In this document: piece after piece, positions 9,792 through 19,734 of the stretch
How the letters are laid out: each line of letters starts with the position of its first letter
Numbering within the stretch: the stretch's first letter is position 1
Assembly: GCA_022563255.1 (NCBI GenBank)
Contig: JADFNS010000003.1
Location: 62,001 to 126,000 of the forward strand
DNA length: 64,000 bases
Direction of reading: 5' to 3'
Origin: Pseudomonadota bacterium
GTDB lineage: Bacteria; Pseudomonadota; Gammaproteobacteria; Steroidobacterales; Woeseiaceae
Program-made: the position numbers and the translations under genes
The notes under the pieces: model-generated
The model's input: the letters and a program-made list of their open reading frames with translations, nothing else
Database searches by the model: none
Told to the model about the DNA's origin: nothing

Positions 9792-12023
9792 CTATCCCGT
9801 GGACGAAGATGTCATATTGCTGAGGTCGGACAGCACGGAATCCAGTTTGACCGGTTTGCCGATGATGTGACCCTGTGCGAAATCGACGCCAATTTTGGCC
9901 AGCAGTTTACGTGTGTCGTCGGTCTCTACATATTCGGCAACTGTCTTTAAGTCCATCACTTTCGCAACTTGCGTAATAGCGGTCACCATCGATTCTGAGA
10001 TACGGTTTTCCGTGATATCCCGAATAAAGCTACCGTCGATCTTCAGCGTATCGACGTTGAAGTTCTTGAGATACGCGAACGAACTCAAGCCGGCGCCGAA
10101 ATCGTCCAGCGCAATTTCGCAACCGAGCTCGCGGAGCCTGTCAATGAAAGATTGGGCTTTCCGGCTGTTCGAAACCGCCGCCGATTCAGTAATCTCGAAA
10201 CACAGCGACGTTGGTGACAGACCGCTTTGCTCAATCTCTCCCTCGATAAACTTCAGGATGTCGTCATCGCCTAAAGACTGCCCCGACAGGTTGATCGCGA
10301 ACACCGCGCTTTGTCCATGAACAAATTCACGAACGCCGGCAAGCTTCTCAATCGTATTCGACACCACCCAGCGATCGATTTGCGGCATCATGCGATATCG
10401 TTCGGCCGCAGACATCAGCGCGTCCATGGGGATATAGCCGCCGGCGCCGTCACCCATTCGCAACAGCACTTCGTATTTTGGGTTTTTTGGCCCATCACCG
10501 AGGCTGGCAATCGGCTGCGCCAGCAATTCGAATTCATCGCTGTCTAGAGCCTGCTGAATCTGCGTGACAAGCTGCATGTCATCGTAGCGTCGCATGGCGC
10601 TGCGATTGTCTTCTTCATAAATTTCAATGCGATCCCGACCGTGTTCTTTCGCCGCTTCGCAGGCCATGCGCGCCGCCGTCAACACGTTGCCCACATGCCA
10701 GCTACTAAGCGTAAATTCGGCGATGCCGACACTCATGGTGACCTGCAACGACTTATCGCCGTCGAGGTACCGCAATGCCCCGGTTTTCTTTTGCACGGCG
10801 TTCGCATAATTCAATGCGGCATTTGTATCTGCGTGCGTCAGCAGCATGCAGAAATCGTCGCCCGTCAATCGAGACAACACGCCGCTCTTGGGCAGGTCCT
10901 CTTCAAGCAAGCTGGCGAACCGCAATATGACTTCGTCGCCAGCTTTGCGGCCGAAAGTGTCGTTCACCAACTGCAGATTGTCGAGGTCGAAATAGATGAT
11001 TTGATGCGCGTCCTGGCCGGTCGACAATGTGCCCAGCGACTCCTCCAGTTGAGCTTCGAATCCGGATCGATTCATTAATCCCGTCATTGCGTCGAAGGAC
11101 TGCTCAATGACGTACTCGACTTTGCGACGTATGTGCTGCATGAAGCGGCGATCGCTTTTGGTAAATTTTCTCTGGCCCACTCGCCCCAGCTGGGCAAGCA
11201 TCCCCTCCACATTGCCCTGCTTGTCGAGAATCGGGCACAGGAGCGCCTGATACCCCTGCCCGGCAGCATCGTTCGGGCCATCGACTGCAGGTATGTCAAA
11301 TATTACCGGCCGACGTTGGCCGTCGAGCTTGGGCAACAGCTGTTCGATCAGGTAACGATCCAGGACCTTGCGATTGACGTTTTTCCAGCTCGAGTGCGTC
11401 GCGCTGACGCGTATGCGTTTTGGGGGAATCAGCAATACGCTGTAGTTGATGCCGAGGAAACGGCCACTGCGACCCACCAGCTGTGCCAGGCCGGAATGAC
11501 GGCGCGCCTCACCGTGAATCTTCTCGTCCACCTCGTAAACGAGCTCCAGCTCACTCTCAAGCTCGCGGGATTTTCGCTTGAGGCTACGCAGCTTCGCGCC
11601 TATCCGCAGAATCTCGCCTATCACTTCGATCGCGGGCTCGAGAATACCCTTCAGGAGGCTCGGGTTGAGGGCGGACGACTTGCCGTCGTTTCTTGAAAAC
11701 AGAGTCACCAGAATCCCGATGATTTGCCGCTGCTCGTCGTAAACAGGTAATGCTAAAGCCGTACGGCCCGAGGGCAGCGTCCGCCGCAATATCTCCTTTT
11801 CTGCACCCAGGTTTTCGATTATTTCCTGCGGCAAATCGGCGATAAAGCTGTCGATCTCGTAATCTTCCGCGCCGTCGCTGGTCCAGAGGCATTCCCGTCC
11901 CTGGTCATAAAAGCAGAACAGCTTTGCCCTGGGCACGAGGGAATTCAGCAAAGCGCCGGCTTTGCTGATGTTCTTCCGCGCTGATAGACGGTAAACGTCG
12001 GCTGACACGTAGACTCCAGGCAA
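9792..12023 (-). CDS. GGDEF/EAL domain protein with degenerate GGDEF
   Basis: LTGDDF at the GGDEF position; EVLLR, NLSGQS, EITES, DDFGAG, LKIDGSFI, AEYVE, QGHIIGKP of EAL phosphodiesterases. Confidence 0.9.
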   Translation of the reverse strand: MPGVYVSADVYRLSARKNISKAGALLNSLVPRAKLFCFYDQGRECLWTSDGAEDYEIDSFIADLPQEIIENLGAEKEILRRTLPSGRTALALPVYDEQRQIIGILVTLFSRNDGKSSALNPSLLKGILEPAIEVIGEILRIGAKLRSLKRKSRELESELELVYEVDEKIHGEARRHSGLAQLVGRSGRFLGINYSVLLIPPKRIRVSATHSSWKNVNRKVLDRYLIEQLLPKLDGQRRPVIFDIPAVDGPNDAAGQGYQALLCPILDKQGNVEGMLAQLGRVGQRKFTKSDRRFMQHIRRKVEYVIEQSFDAMTGLMNRSGFEAQLEESLGTLSTGQDAHQIIYFDLDNLQLVNDTFGRKAGDEVILRFASLLEEDLPKSGVLSRLTGDDFCMLLTHADTNAALNYANAVQKKTGALRYLDGDKSLQVTMSVGIAEFTLSSWHVGNVLTAARMACEAAKEHGRDRIEIYEEDNRSAMRRYDDMQLVTQIQQALDSDEFELLAQPIASLGDGPKNPKYEVLLRMGDGAGGYIPMDALMSAAERYRMMPQIDRWVVSNTIEKLAGVREFVHGQSAVFAINLSGQSLGDDDILKFIEGEIEQSGLSPTSLCFEITESAAVSNSRKAQSFIDRLRELGCEIALDDFGAGLSSFAYLKNFNVDTLKIDGSFIRDITENRISESMVTAITQVAKVMDLKTVAEYVETDDTRKLLAKIGVDFAQGHIIGKPVKLDSVLSDLSNMTSSSTG

Positions 12024-12100
12024 AAAATCGGTTCAATTCAGTGCCCTACGATGCCAGCAGAAGCGCCTATGTGCTGTGACTTATGTCTCAGGTGCCGTTA

Positions 12101-13054
12101 TTACTGGGTTTCCAGCCAGTCGTCATCAGAGCCCTCATTGACGCCTTCGAAAAGCGGCGTACTGAGATAGCGCTCGCCCGTATCGGGCAGCATCGCCAGT
12201 ATCACGGCGCCTTTGGACGCTTTGTCGGCCACGACTAAAGCTGCAGCCAGCGTAGCTCCCGACGAAATTCCGGCGAAAATACCCTCTTTGAAGGCGAGTT
12301 CGCGCGCCACCTCAATCGCGACCTCGTCGCTAATGGGGATCAGGTCGTCAAAAATATCGCGATTCAGGACCTGTGGAATGAAATCCGGCGTCCAGCCCTG
12401 AATTTTGTGTGGCGCCCAATCCTTGCCCGCCAGCAGCGCCGCCGCGGCAGGTTCAGTGGCGACAATCCTGATGTCAGGACGCGCAACCTTTAGCACTTCG
12501 CCGGCACCGGTCATCGTGCCACCCGTTCCGTACCCGGTAACCCAATAGTCGAGCCGCTTACCTGCAAAATCGACGAGGATTTCGGGGCCGGTCGTATGGC
12601 GGTGATATTCCGGGTTCGCTTCATTTTCGAATTGCCGCGCAAGAAACCAGCCGTATTTCTCCGCGAGCTCTGCGGCCTTCTTCACCATGCCCGTACCACG
12701 CTCAGCGGCCGGCGTAAGAATTACCTTGGCTCCCATGCCGCGCATGATTTTACGGCGCTCAACGGAAAAGGAGTCCGCCATCGTTGCCACAAATTGATGG
12801 CCCTTGGCCGCGCACACCATCGCCAGCGAAATTCCCGTGTTGCCCGAAGTCGCCTCAACAACCGTCTGCCCCGGTTTCAACGTGCCGCGTTTATAGGCAT
12901 CGTTGATGATCGCGAGAGCCAGGCGATCTTTGACCGACGCCAGCGGATTGAAAGATTCAACTTTGACGTACAGATCAACGTGCTCAGGTCCCATATTGTT
13001 CAGCCGCACGATCGGCGTATTGCCGATGGTTTCCAAAATGTTGTTGTAGATCAT
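12101..13054 (-). CDS. cysK: Cysteine synthase A
   Basis: VKDRLALAIINDA, EATSGNTGISLAMVCAAKGH, GTGGTMTGAGEVLK. Confidence 0.95.
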   Translation of the reverse strand: MIYNNILETIGNTPIVRLNNMGPEHVDLYVKVESFNPLASVKDRLALAIINDAYKRGTLKPGQTVVEATSGNTGISLAMVCAAKGHQFVATMADSFSVERRKIMRGMGAKVILTPAAERGTGMVKKAAELAEKYGWFLARQFENEANPEYHRHTTGPEILVDFAGKRLDYWVTGYGTGGTMTGAGEVLKVARPDIRIVATEPAAAALLAGKDWAPHKIQGWTPDFIPQVLNRDIFDDLIPISDEVAIEVARELAFKEGIFAGISSGATLAAALVVADKASKGAVILAMLPDTGERYLSTPLFEGVNEGSDDDWLETQ

Positions 13055-13203
13055 TTTATTGGCCTTTGTTCCGAGATTCTGTAACTGTATTAAGAATCTG
13101 CTGTACGTTGCAAGAGGTCCAGACTCCGCTTAAGTCGGTAACGATTGAAACTGACGGCAATAAACCTTGTCACAAGCTTGAACAACCCAACTTAATTTCT
13201 CAG

Positions 13204-14214
13204 ATGAAACTGCAACAACTCAAATACCTGCTGGCCATTGTTGATAACGGTCTCAACATCACCGCAGCGGCTGAGCGCATGTACACGAGCCAGCCCGGCG
13301 TCAGCAAACAGCTCAAGTTGCTCGAGGAAGAACTGGGTTTGCAACTCTTCACGCGCAAAGGCAAGAGTCTGGGCGACATTACGGCGGCAGGCCACCAGGT
13401 CATTGACCGCGCCAGAATCATCATGCGCGAAGCCGAGAATATCCGCACGCTGGCTGCGGACTACTTTCAGGAAGAAGAAGGCTCGCTGTCGATCGCGACC
13501 ACCCACACGCAGGCTCGCTATGTGCTGCCGGATATTGTTGCGGAATTCCGCAAACGATACCCCAAGGTCGATCTGCACCTGCACCAGGGAACGTCTGAGC
13601 AAATTGCCGACATGATGTCCGCGCAGGACATCGACTTCGCCATAGCAACTGGATCGGCGGAATTATTCAGTGGCCTGATATTGGTGCCCAGCTATCGATG
13701 GGACCGTTCAATCGTCGTTCCAAAGGGTCACGAACTCACCAGGCTGGACCACAAGCTCACGTTGCACGATCTTGCGCGGTATCCGCTCGTCACCTATGTC
13801 TTCAGCTTCGGGGGGCAGTCGTCACTTAAGCGGGCATTTGCGAACGAGGGCCTGGAACCGGACGTCGTGTTTACAGCGCGTGACGCGGATGTGATCAAGA
13901 CTTATGTGCGCATGGGACTGGGCGTCGGGATCGTCGCGAGCATGGCCGCCGATTGCAGCGACCGCAAAGATCTGGAAGTCATCGACGCCGAGGGTCTGTT
14001 TCCACGGAGCACCACGTGGATCGGCTACCGCAAAGACGCCGTATTGCGTCGTTTCATGTTCGATTTCCTGAAATTGTTCGCGCCGCATATCTCGGCGCAG
14101 CAACTGGATGAAATCCGTCGCGCCACATCGCAGTCGGACATTGATGAACTCTTCGATGCTTCTGAATTGCCCGTTCGTGGCGGCTGCGCTGACGGCGTTA
14201 ATGCGGCGACTTAA
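13204..14214 (+). CDS. cysB: CysB-family LysR transcriptional regulator
   Basis: MKLQQLKYLLAIVDNGLNITAAAERMYTSQPGVSKQLKLLEEELG; start moved from the ORF-track 13066 to the canonical CysB N-terminus. Confidence 0.9.
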   Translation: MKLQQLKYLLAIVDNGLNITAAAERMYTSQPGVSKQLKLLEEELGLQLFTRKGKSLGDITAAGHQVIDRARIIMREAENIRTLAADYFQEEEGSLSIATTHTQARYVLPDIVAEFRKRYPKVDLHLHQGTSEQIADMMSAQDIDFAIATGSAELFSGLILVPSYRWDRSIVVPKGHELTRLDHKLTLHDLARYPLVTYVFSFGGQSSLKRAFANEGLEPDVVFTARDADVIKTYVRMGLGVGIVASMAADCSDRKDLEVIDAEGLFPRSTTWIGYRKDAVLRRFMFDFLKLFAPHISAQQLDEIRRATSQSDIDELFDASELPVRGGCADGVNAAT

Positions 14215-14229
14215 ATTGCCCGAGCCGTG

Positions 14230-14817
14230 TTAATAAATACGGATGCCACCGTGGCGCAGACGGCTGCGCCGATCGACCCACCATAGTCCCAGTGCGAATC
14301 CGGCGATCAGGCAAACACCGGTCGCGCCAGCCACCCAACTCACCGGCAGGCTGCCCTTGTAGCGATCCTGGATTCCCTGAAAACCCGAAATATTTTCCTC
14401 GAGTTCAGCATTGAGAGCGTCAGCGTCGTTAAGCCTCTCTTTGAGCTGTGCGGCATCGTTTTTCAGCGCCTCGATCGTTGCCGCCGGTCCGGCAAACGCC
14501 CGCTTCAGTTCTTCCAGTTCAGTCGCCAACGCGTCGCGCTGCGCAATCGTCTCGGCAACAATCAATTTGGCGGGTTTGTCGCTGACCAGATACGCCGCTT
14601 TGACCCAACCCTCGGTCTCGTTTGGCAGTCGCACATTGGCATAATTTCGATCGCGAGTGAGAATCTCCATCGCCTGACCACTCTCCAGCATCCGCAACGG
14701 TCGCCCACTGGTGTCCGCTGCCTCATAGAGTCCGAGTCGCAGATTGTCCGTAACGTAAGCCGTCTCCGCCACCGCGATCAGCGGCAGCAGCGCCAAAAAA
14801 CCAATAATCAGACGCAT
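14230..14817 (-). CDS. SH3 domain membrane protein (TIGR04211/YgiM-like)
   Basis: Signal peptide, AYVTDNLRLGLYEAADTSGRPLRMLESGQ SH3-like repeat, coiled coil, C-terminal TM. Confidence 0.85.
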   Translation of the reverse strand: MRLIIGFLALLPLIAVAETAYVTDNLRLGLYEAADTSGRPLRMLESGQAMEILTRDRNYANVRLPNETEGWVKAAYLVSDKPAKLIVAETIAQRDALATELEELKRAFAGPAATIEALKNDAAQLKERLNDADALNAELEENISGFQGIQDRYKGSLPVSWVAGATGVCLIAGFALGLWWVDRRSRLRHGGIRIY

Positions 14818-14873
14818 CTTCCATCTCCATCGTTCGCGCCAAGTGTACTACAGCCAAGTCCGGCGCCTTCGAC

Positions 14874-16319
14874 CTATTGCTCGTACAACCAGCGCAGCAG
14901 CGCCTCCTGCACCTCATCACCGGGACCGCGGTGGATGTCCTCGTAGTTCTGCAACGCTACAACCGCGAAGCGGCGGCCCGAACGTGATTGCAAATATCCG
15001 GCGATTGCAGTGACGTGATCGAGCGAGCCCGTCTTGAGATGCGCCTTGCCAACCAGGTCCGTATTGCCGAATCGTCGCTTGAGCGTGCCGTCGAGGCCGG
15101 AAATCGCCATCGACGCCAGGTACTCCGGCATATAGGGCTGTTGCCATGCGAATTGCAGCATCGCGATCATGTCCTTGGCGGTGGTGCGGGTATTTCTGGA
15201 CAGTCCCGCGCCGTTCTCGATTGCGGTGCTGGAGGACTCAAGCCCGTTGTCTGTCAGCCATCGCGAAATGACGGCTTTGCCGCTATCTTCGGTCCCGGGC
15301 GCGCCGTTTACCTCCGCTCCGAGCGTGTACAACAGTTGCCGCGCCATAACATTATTGCTGTGTTTGTTGACCCGGGCGATCATCTCGCTCAGCGGCAAAG
15401 ACCTGAAAGACAGAACCGGCGCGGCCTCTTGCTCTACAACGACATTGCGCCAGCCACCGTCGAATGTACCGCCTGACTCGCGCCACAGATAGCGAAACAG
15501 CCCGTGTACATACCGGTTGTGGCTGAGCACCGTCCTGTCCATTGCGTACCGCTTGCAAGCTGCGGGAAAACGCCCGGAAAACGTAACTTCATCGATACGG
15601 TCGTTCACTGAAATCGCGATACCGCGTTGATATCCGCGGCAACTGCCCGCCGCCAGCGTGAGCCGATTCCTGACGCGTATGTCATCCAATGGGGGGTCCA
15701 ACCAGATGTTGACAGCGTCGGCACGAGGATCCGGCTCGAACCAGTAACGTACAACCTTGAAGTTCATGAGCAGCGCATTCGGAGCGACGTTGTAGGCTCG
15801 CAGCGGCTGGTGATCGAAAGCGCCCGGATCGTAACTGCCGACGTCAAACCAGCTATCGTCCAGCAAGAGGTCGCCCCCTATTTCCCGAATTCCAGCGTGC
15901 CGAATTTCTCTCAGCAGTTGCCAGACGCGTTCGGTCACAAGAAACGGATCGCCGTAACCCTTGAGAACCAGATCGCCCTCCAGGCGCCCGTCTTTTATCT
16001 CGCCGTCCGCGTACACGTCGGTCCGCCATCGATAGGCGGGACCCAGCACGTCCAGCGCAACCAGTGTCGTGAGTAATTTTATGGTCGACGCCGGATTTCG
16101 CAGCTCGTCGCTGCGCCAGTCAAGAACGGTCGCACCCGTTGCGACATCCACGACCAATATGCTCAGGGTATCGTGCGGCACATGGCGTATGTCCAGAGCG
16201 CTGCGAACCTCAGGAGGCAGCTCTGTTTCAGCCGCCTGAACTGTTAATGCGAGCAATAGCACCGCGATCGAAAAACCTCTCATTCCGATAGTTCCACTTT
16301 GTCGGAATGAATCACGCAC
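14874..16319 (-). CDS. dacB: D-alanyl-D-alanine carboxypeptidase/endopeptidase (PBP4)
   Basis: [15 protein letters not shown] (SxxK), [14 protein letters not shown] (SNN), [14 protein letters not shown] (KTG). Confidence 0.93.
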   Translation of the reverse strand: MRDSFRQSGTIGMRGFSIAVLLLALTVQAAETELPPEVRSALDIRHVPHDTLSILVVDVATGATVLDWRSDELRNPASTIKLLTTLVALDVLGPAYRWRTDVYADGEIKDGRLEGDLVLKGYGDPFLVTERVWQLLREIRHAGIREIGGDLLLDDSWFDVGSYDPGAFDHQPLRAYNVAPNALLMNFKVVRYWFEPDPRADAVNIWLDPPLDDIRVRNRLTLAAGSCRGYQRGIAISVNDRIDEVTFSGRFPAACKRYAMDRTVLSHNRYVHGLFRYLWRESGGTFDGGWRNVVVEQEAAPVLSFRSLPLSEMIARVNKHSNNVMARQLLYTLGAEVNGAPGTEDSGKAVISRWLTDNGLESSSTAIENGAGLSRNTRTTAKDMIAMLQFAWQQPYMPEYLASMAISGLDGTLKRRFGNTDLVGKAHLKTGSLDHVTAIAGYLQSRSGRRFAVVALQNYEDIHRGPGDEVQEALLRWLYEQ

Positions 16320-18117
16320 GCTGCGCTGGTTTCTTGATTTTCATTATTCGGATCCGATCTGCGAGTGTTGTCGGTCTGACCCCCAGCAGTTCGGCGGCGC
16401 CGCCAACCCCCGACACTTTCCAGTTCGCCTGTTGCATTGCTTTGACGATATTGTTCCTCTGAAATTCACGCACTTCCTTTTCGGTGAGCACTGCAGCGGA
16501 ATCTGCGGGCGCGGCAGACGCTTCATCGGCTACGATCTTGAGACCGCGCATCGACAAATCGAGCCGCAGAACCTTTCCCGGAGAAAGAATGACGGCACGT
16601 TCGATAACGTTTTTCAGTTCGCGCACATTGCCAGGCCAATCGTAAGCCCGCATGTCCGCCGCCTGAGCTCTCGTCAGCGTTAACGCGTCGCGACCAAAAT
16701 CCTCGCATGTCTGTACCAAAAAATGTTGTGCAAGCTGCACAATATCCTCCTTGCGTTCACGTAATGGCGGAACATCGATGGGAAAAACACTGATGCGGTA
16801 GAAAAGGTCCTCACGAAAATTGCCATCGACGATCAGCTTCTCCAGATCGCGATTGGTTGCCGCGATTACGCGCACGTCCACGGAACGGGTCACGTCGTCA
16901 CCGACCCGTTCGAACTCGCTTTCTTGCAAGACCCGCAACAACTTACCTTGCAGTTCCATCGGAATTTCGCTGATTTCGTCCAGGAATATTGTGCCGCCGT
17001 CCGCAAGTTGAAATCGGCCGATGCGGTCCCGGTACGCGCCAGTGTATGCCCCTTTGACGTGACCGAAGAACTCGCTCTCGAATAATTCCTTCGGTATCGA
17101 CGCGCAATTGACCTTGACCAGCGGTCCGTCCGCGCGCGCGCTCTGCACGTGAATCGCGTGCGCCACGAGCTCCTTGCCTACGCCGGATTCACCCTGAATC
17201 AGTACGTTCGCCGGTGTTTGCGCGACCGCCTCAATCCTCTTGAGCATACGGCGCAGCGCCGGGCTCGTACCCACGATGCGCCCGAAATTCATTGCGACGT
17301 TCACTTCTTCGCGCAGGTAGTCGCGCTCCCGTTCCAGCTCTTCGCGAAGACGCGCGTTTTCGGCAAGGGTGCGCCGCAATTCTCGCTCGGCCCGACGCCG
17401 CTGAGTGACGTCTTTCGACGCGACCAGCATCCGATCAACATTGCCTTCGTCATCGCTGTGCGAGACAGCAGACATGACGAGATCCAGCACGGTGCCATCC
17501 TTTGCCAGCATCTGACGTTCCAGATTACTGAATTCGCCTTCACTGATGAGATCGTTCAGACGACCATCAGCATAAATTTTTCGATCGCGCGCGCTGAAGA
17601 AGTCGGTAATCGGTCTGCCAACGACCTCCTCCCGGGTAAATCCGAGCTTGCTAAGCCAATGATCGGTAACCGTAACGATCAGGCCCTTGCCATCGACCGT
17701 ATGCAGCATTGCGGGCGTCGCCCGGTACAAGGTTCGATACTTGAAATTCGCGCGTGCCTGGTCGGAAATTTCCGAATACATTGCGACCGTTCGCAGAAAC
17801 TGTCCCTCGCGATCGTATTCGACGAAAGCGTTGGTCATGCAATCAACCACTTCTCCCGCTTTCGTGATGAAGCTGACCGGTTTGTTTTCGAGCTTCCCGG
17901 TGCGCCTCAACGCCGGGCGCAGCTCGTCGCGAACTCGCTTTGCGCTTTCCGGCGTCGCGAATTCCTCCGGGCTGTGGCCAACCATGTCATCGCGATCGTA
18001 TCCCAGGCGCTTGAGCATTGCGTCGTTGACGTCGAGATACACACCGTCCTCGGCGATGGAAGTCGCCATGACCGGAGCTTTACGAAACAGCCATTGATAA
18101 TCGTCTTGCGTAATCAT
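16312..18117 (-). CDS. PAS-domain sigma-54-dependent transcriptional activator, Fis-type C-terminus
   Basis: Two PAS regions; [15 protein letters not shown] Walker A; GAYTGA loop; [10 protein letters not shown]-terminal HTH ([21 protein letters not shown]). Confidence 0.93.
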   Translation of the reverse strand: MITQDDYQWLFRKAPVMATSIAEDGVYLDVNDAMLKRLGYDRDDMVGHSPEEFATPESAKRVRDELRPALRRTGKLENKPVSFITKAGEVVDCMTNAFVEYDREGQFLRTVAMYSEISDQARANFKYRTLYRATPAMLHTVDGKGLIVTVTDHWLSKLGFTREEVVGRPITDFFSARDRKIYADGRLNDLISEGEFSNLERQMLAKDGTVLDLVMSAVSHSDDEGNVDRMLVASKDVTQRRRAERELRRTLAENARLREELERERDYLREEVNVAMNFGRIVGTSPALRRMLKRIEAVAQTPANVLIQGESGVGKELVAHAIHVQSARADGPLVKVNCASIPKELFESEFFGHVKGAYTGAYRDRIGRFQLADGGTIFLDEISEIPMELQGKLLRVLQESEFERVGDDVTRSVDVRVIAATNRDLEKLIVDGNFREDLFYRISVFPIDVPPLRERKEDIVQLAQHFLVQTCEDFGRDALTLTRAQAADMRAYDWPGNVRELKNVIERAVILSPGKVLRLDLSMRGLKIVADEASAAPADSAAVLTEKEVREFQRNNIVKAMQQANWKVSGVGGAAELLGVRPTTLADRIRIMKIKKPAQRA

Positions 18118-18128
18118 GCAGACAGTAT

Positions 18129-18200
18129 ATACGAAATTTCATTTTTTACGATATTTCGTATATAACCTTACGATTTTCCGTAATTTACGGAATTTCGTAA
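18129..18200. promoter_or_regulatory. Array of palindromic sites (three TTACG-N6-CGTAA plus one degenerate), likely upstream activator sites
   Basis: TTACGATATTTCGTAT 18146-18161; TTACGATTTTCCGTAA 18168-18183; TTACGGAATTTCGTAA 18185-18200; degenerate ATACGAAATTTCATTT 18129-18144. Confidence 0.7.
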
Positions 18201-18246
18201 CACCGTGATTTACGCTAATCGGTTGTTTTTATTGACTTTACGATGT

Positions 18247-18263
18247 TGGCACGGCTTGTGCAA
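18247..18263 (+). promoter_or_regulatory. Sigma-54 (-24/-12) promoter
   Basis: tGGCACGGCTTGTGCaa: GG at 18248-18249, GC at 18260-18261, exact 10-nt spacing, consensus TGGCACG at -24. Confidence 0.8.
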
Positions 18264-18339
18264 TAGGAAACATTGAAAGCAAACTAATTTGCAGCGCGAC
18301 CACCACCGAACGCGTTGCCAGAGACACAGGACAAAATCC

Positions 18340-18477
18340 ATGAAAAGCAATTACATCGAAAACGGCCTCGCCCTCCTGGGCGCATTGGTCATTCTTATCG
18401 GCGTTTCCGCTGCGGCGACCACCGCGCTTGCCAGTGACGCGAGCACCGTTGAAATTTACAGCTCTGCCCAAAAGTAA
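18340..18477 (+). CDS. 45-aa small protein with signal peptide/TM-like segment
   Basis: MKSNYIENGLALLGALVILIGVSAAATTALASDASTVEIYSSAQK; AGGA Shine-Dalgarno 8 nt before the ATG; downstream of the sigma-54 promoter. Confidence 0.65.
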   Translation: MKSNYIENGLALLGALVILIGVSAAATTALASDASTVEIYSSAQK

Positions 18478-18493
18478 GACAGTAAGTACCCCG

Positions 18494-18693
18494 GCGGCAT
18501 GCCGCTCAGACTGCTCTCCCCCCTGACAGTCTGGCTGGCGGCCCCGGGAATTGCCGGATCGGAATCCGGTGAAAAACGGACCAGGAAGGTCCGGCGGCCC
18601 CCCTGCCGTTATCTTTAAGGCGCCGGAGATCGCTCCATGTCGGAACGGCCCGCTGATTCGATTTCTGAATTCAGTTCTTCGGCGCTTTTTTTT
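18494..18693 (+). ncRNA. Multi-hairpin structured RNA or 3' UTR ending in a Rho-independent terminator
   Basis: Consecutive stems: GCGGCATGCCGC; CAGACTG/CAGTCTG; CCGGAT/ATCCGG; CGGACC/GGTCCG; then GCGCCGGAGA/TCTTCGGCGC followed by T8. Confidence 0.5.
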
Positions 18694-18701
18694 CGCCCGG
18701 A

Positions 18702-19598
18702 TCAGGAATCGTCTATCGACAAGTGCAGTTCAAGAAACTGCAATGTCCGGAGCCAGGCGTCTGCCGCTGCATTATCGTTGAAGTTGGGGCTCGTCAGATT
18801 AGCAAACCCGCTCCTCACGCCGGGGTAGATTTTGATCTCGTAATTTTTGCGCAGATGCTGCAGCGCCGTATCGAATGCCTCCACTGCTTCTGCTTTGATG
18901 CTGTTGTCTCTCGCCGCGAACAAGGCGAGAATCGGCGACGAGATTGGCCGTAGCTTGTCTTCGTCGTTGCTGACCTGACCGTAGTAAATCACGCAGGCGT
19001 CCAGATCGTCGAGCAACAATCGGGCTGCATTCAACGACCACTGTCCGCCGAAGCGCCAACCGATGGTCGCGACGCGCGGCGCGCCGGCTGTGCTGCTGAC
19101 AAATTCGTACGCGGCAAGCAAATTCCGGTTTGCCGGCTCCGGGTCTTCGAGCACTTCGACCATCAATGCCCGCGCCTTATCCGGCGTTGTTGCGACTTTT
19201 CCGTGAAACAGGTCGACAGCGAATACGATATAACCTTCCGCGGCCAGCATGTCCGCCATGGCCCTGATATGGTCGTTCAGCCCCCACCATTCGTGAATCA
19301 TGATGATCGCTGGCAACGGCTCAAACATGCCAGCCGGTGTAGAGAAGTAGCCATAGACGAGTTCGTCCCGCTCCTCAGTGTAGGCCATCATCTGCGAAAT
19401 GACGGCTCCTGGGCCCTCGGATTGCACGGTGTCACCGGATCCGAGCTGGTATCGCGGGCGTGCAGCGGCAGCGGCGCCATCCGCGCGCCCGGCCGACGCG
19501 CCGGCCCCAGCCTGATCGGAGTCACAAGCGCCCAGCGATAACACGAGAAATGCGAGTGTTGCCACGGGTCCAGCGAGCGATGACTTGTTTGTAAACAT
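18702..19598 (-). CDS. Dienelactone hydrolase-family lipoprotein
   Basis: Start placed at MFTNKSSLAG...LSLGACDS (lipobox); IIMIHEWWGLNDHIRAMADMLAAEGY. The longer ORF-track start (20153) overlaps the antiporter gene and is unlikely. Confidence 0.85.
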   Translation of the reverse strand: MFTNKSSLAGPVATLAFLVLSLGACDSDQAGAGASAGRADGAAAAARPRYQLGSGDTVQSEGPGAVISQMMAYTEERDELVYGYFSTPAGMFEPLPAIIMIHEWWGLNDHIRAMADMLAAEGYIVFAVDLFHGKVATTPDKARALMVEVLEDPEPANRNLLAAYEFVSSTAGAPRVATIGWRFGGQWSLNAARLLLDDLDACVIYYGQVSNDEDKLRPISSPILALFAARDNSIKAEAVEAFDTALQHLRKNYEIKIYPGVRSGFANLTSPNFNDNAAADAWLRTLQFLELHLSIDDS

Positions 19599-19734
19599 GC
19601 GTTCGTCCTGTCTTGTGCAGTCGATAATAGCCGAGACACCGGGCGTTCCGACAGCACTAAGTGTAATGGAAAAGAACGACAATTTGCCATGCCCGGCATT
19701 AGACTGTGGAGAACGTGCTGATGTCGGACCCGAT

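Noticed and set aside
17149-18165. 338-aa plus-strand ORF
   Set aside because: Antisense to the sigma-54 activator gene and running into its promoter region; no family resemblance.
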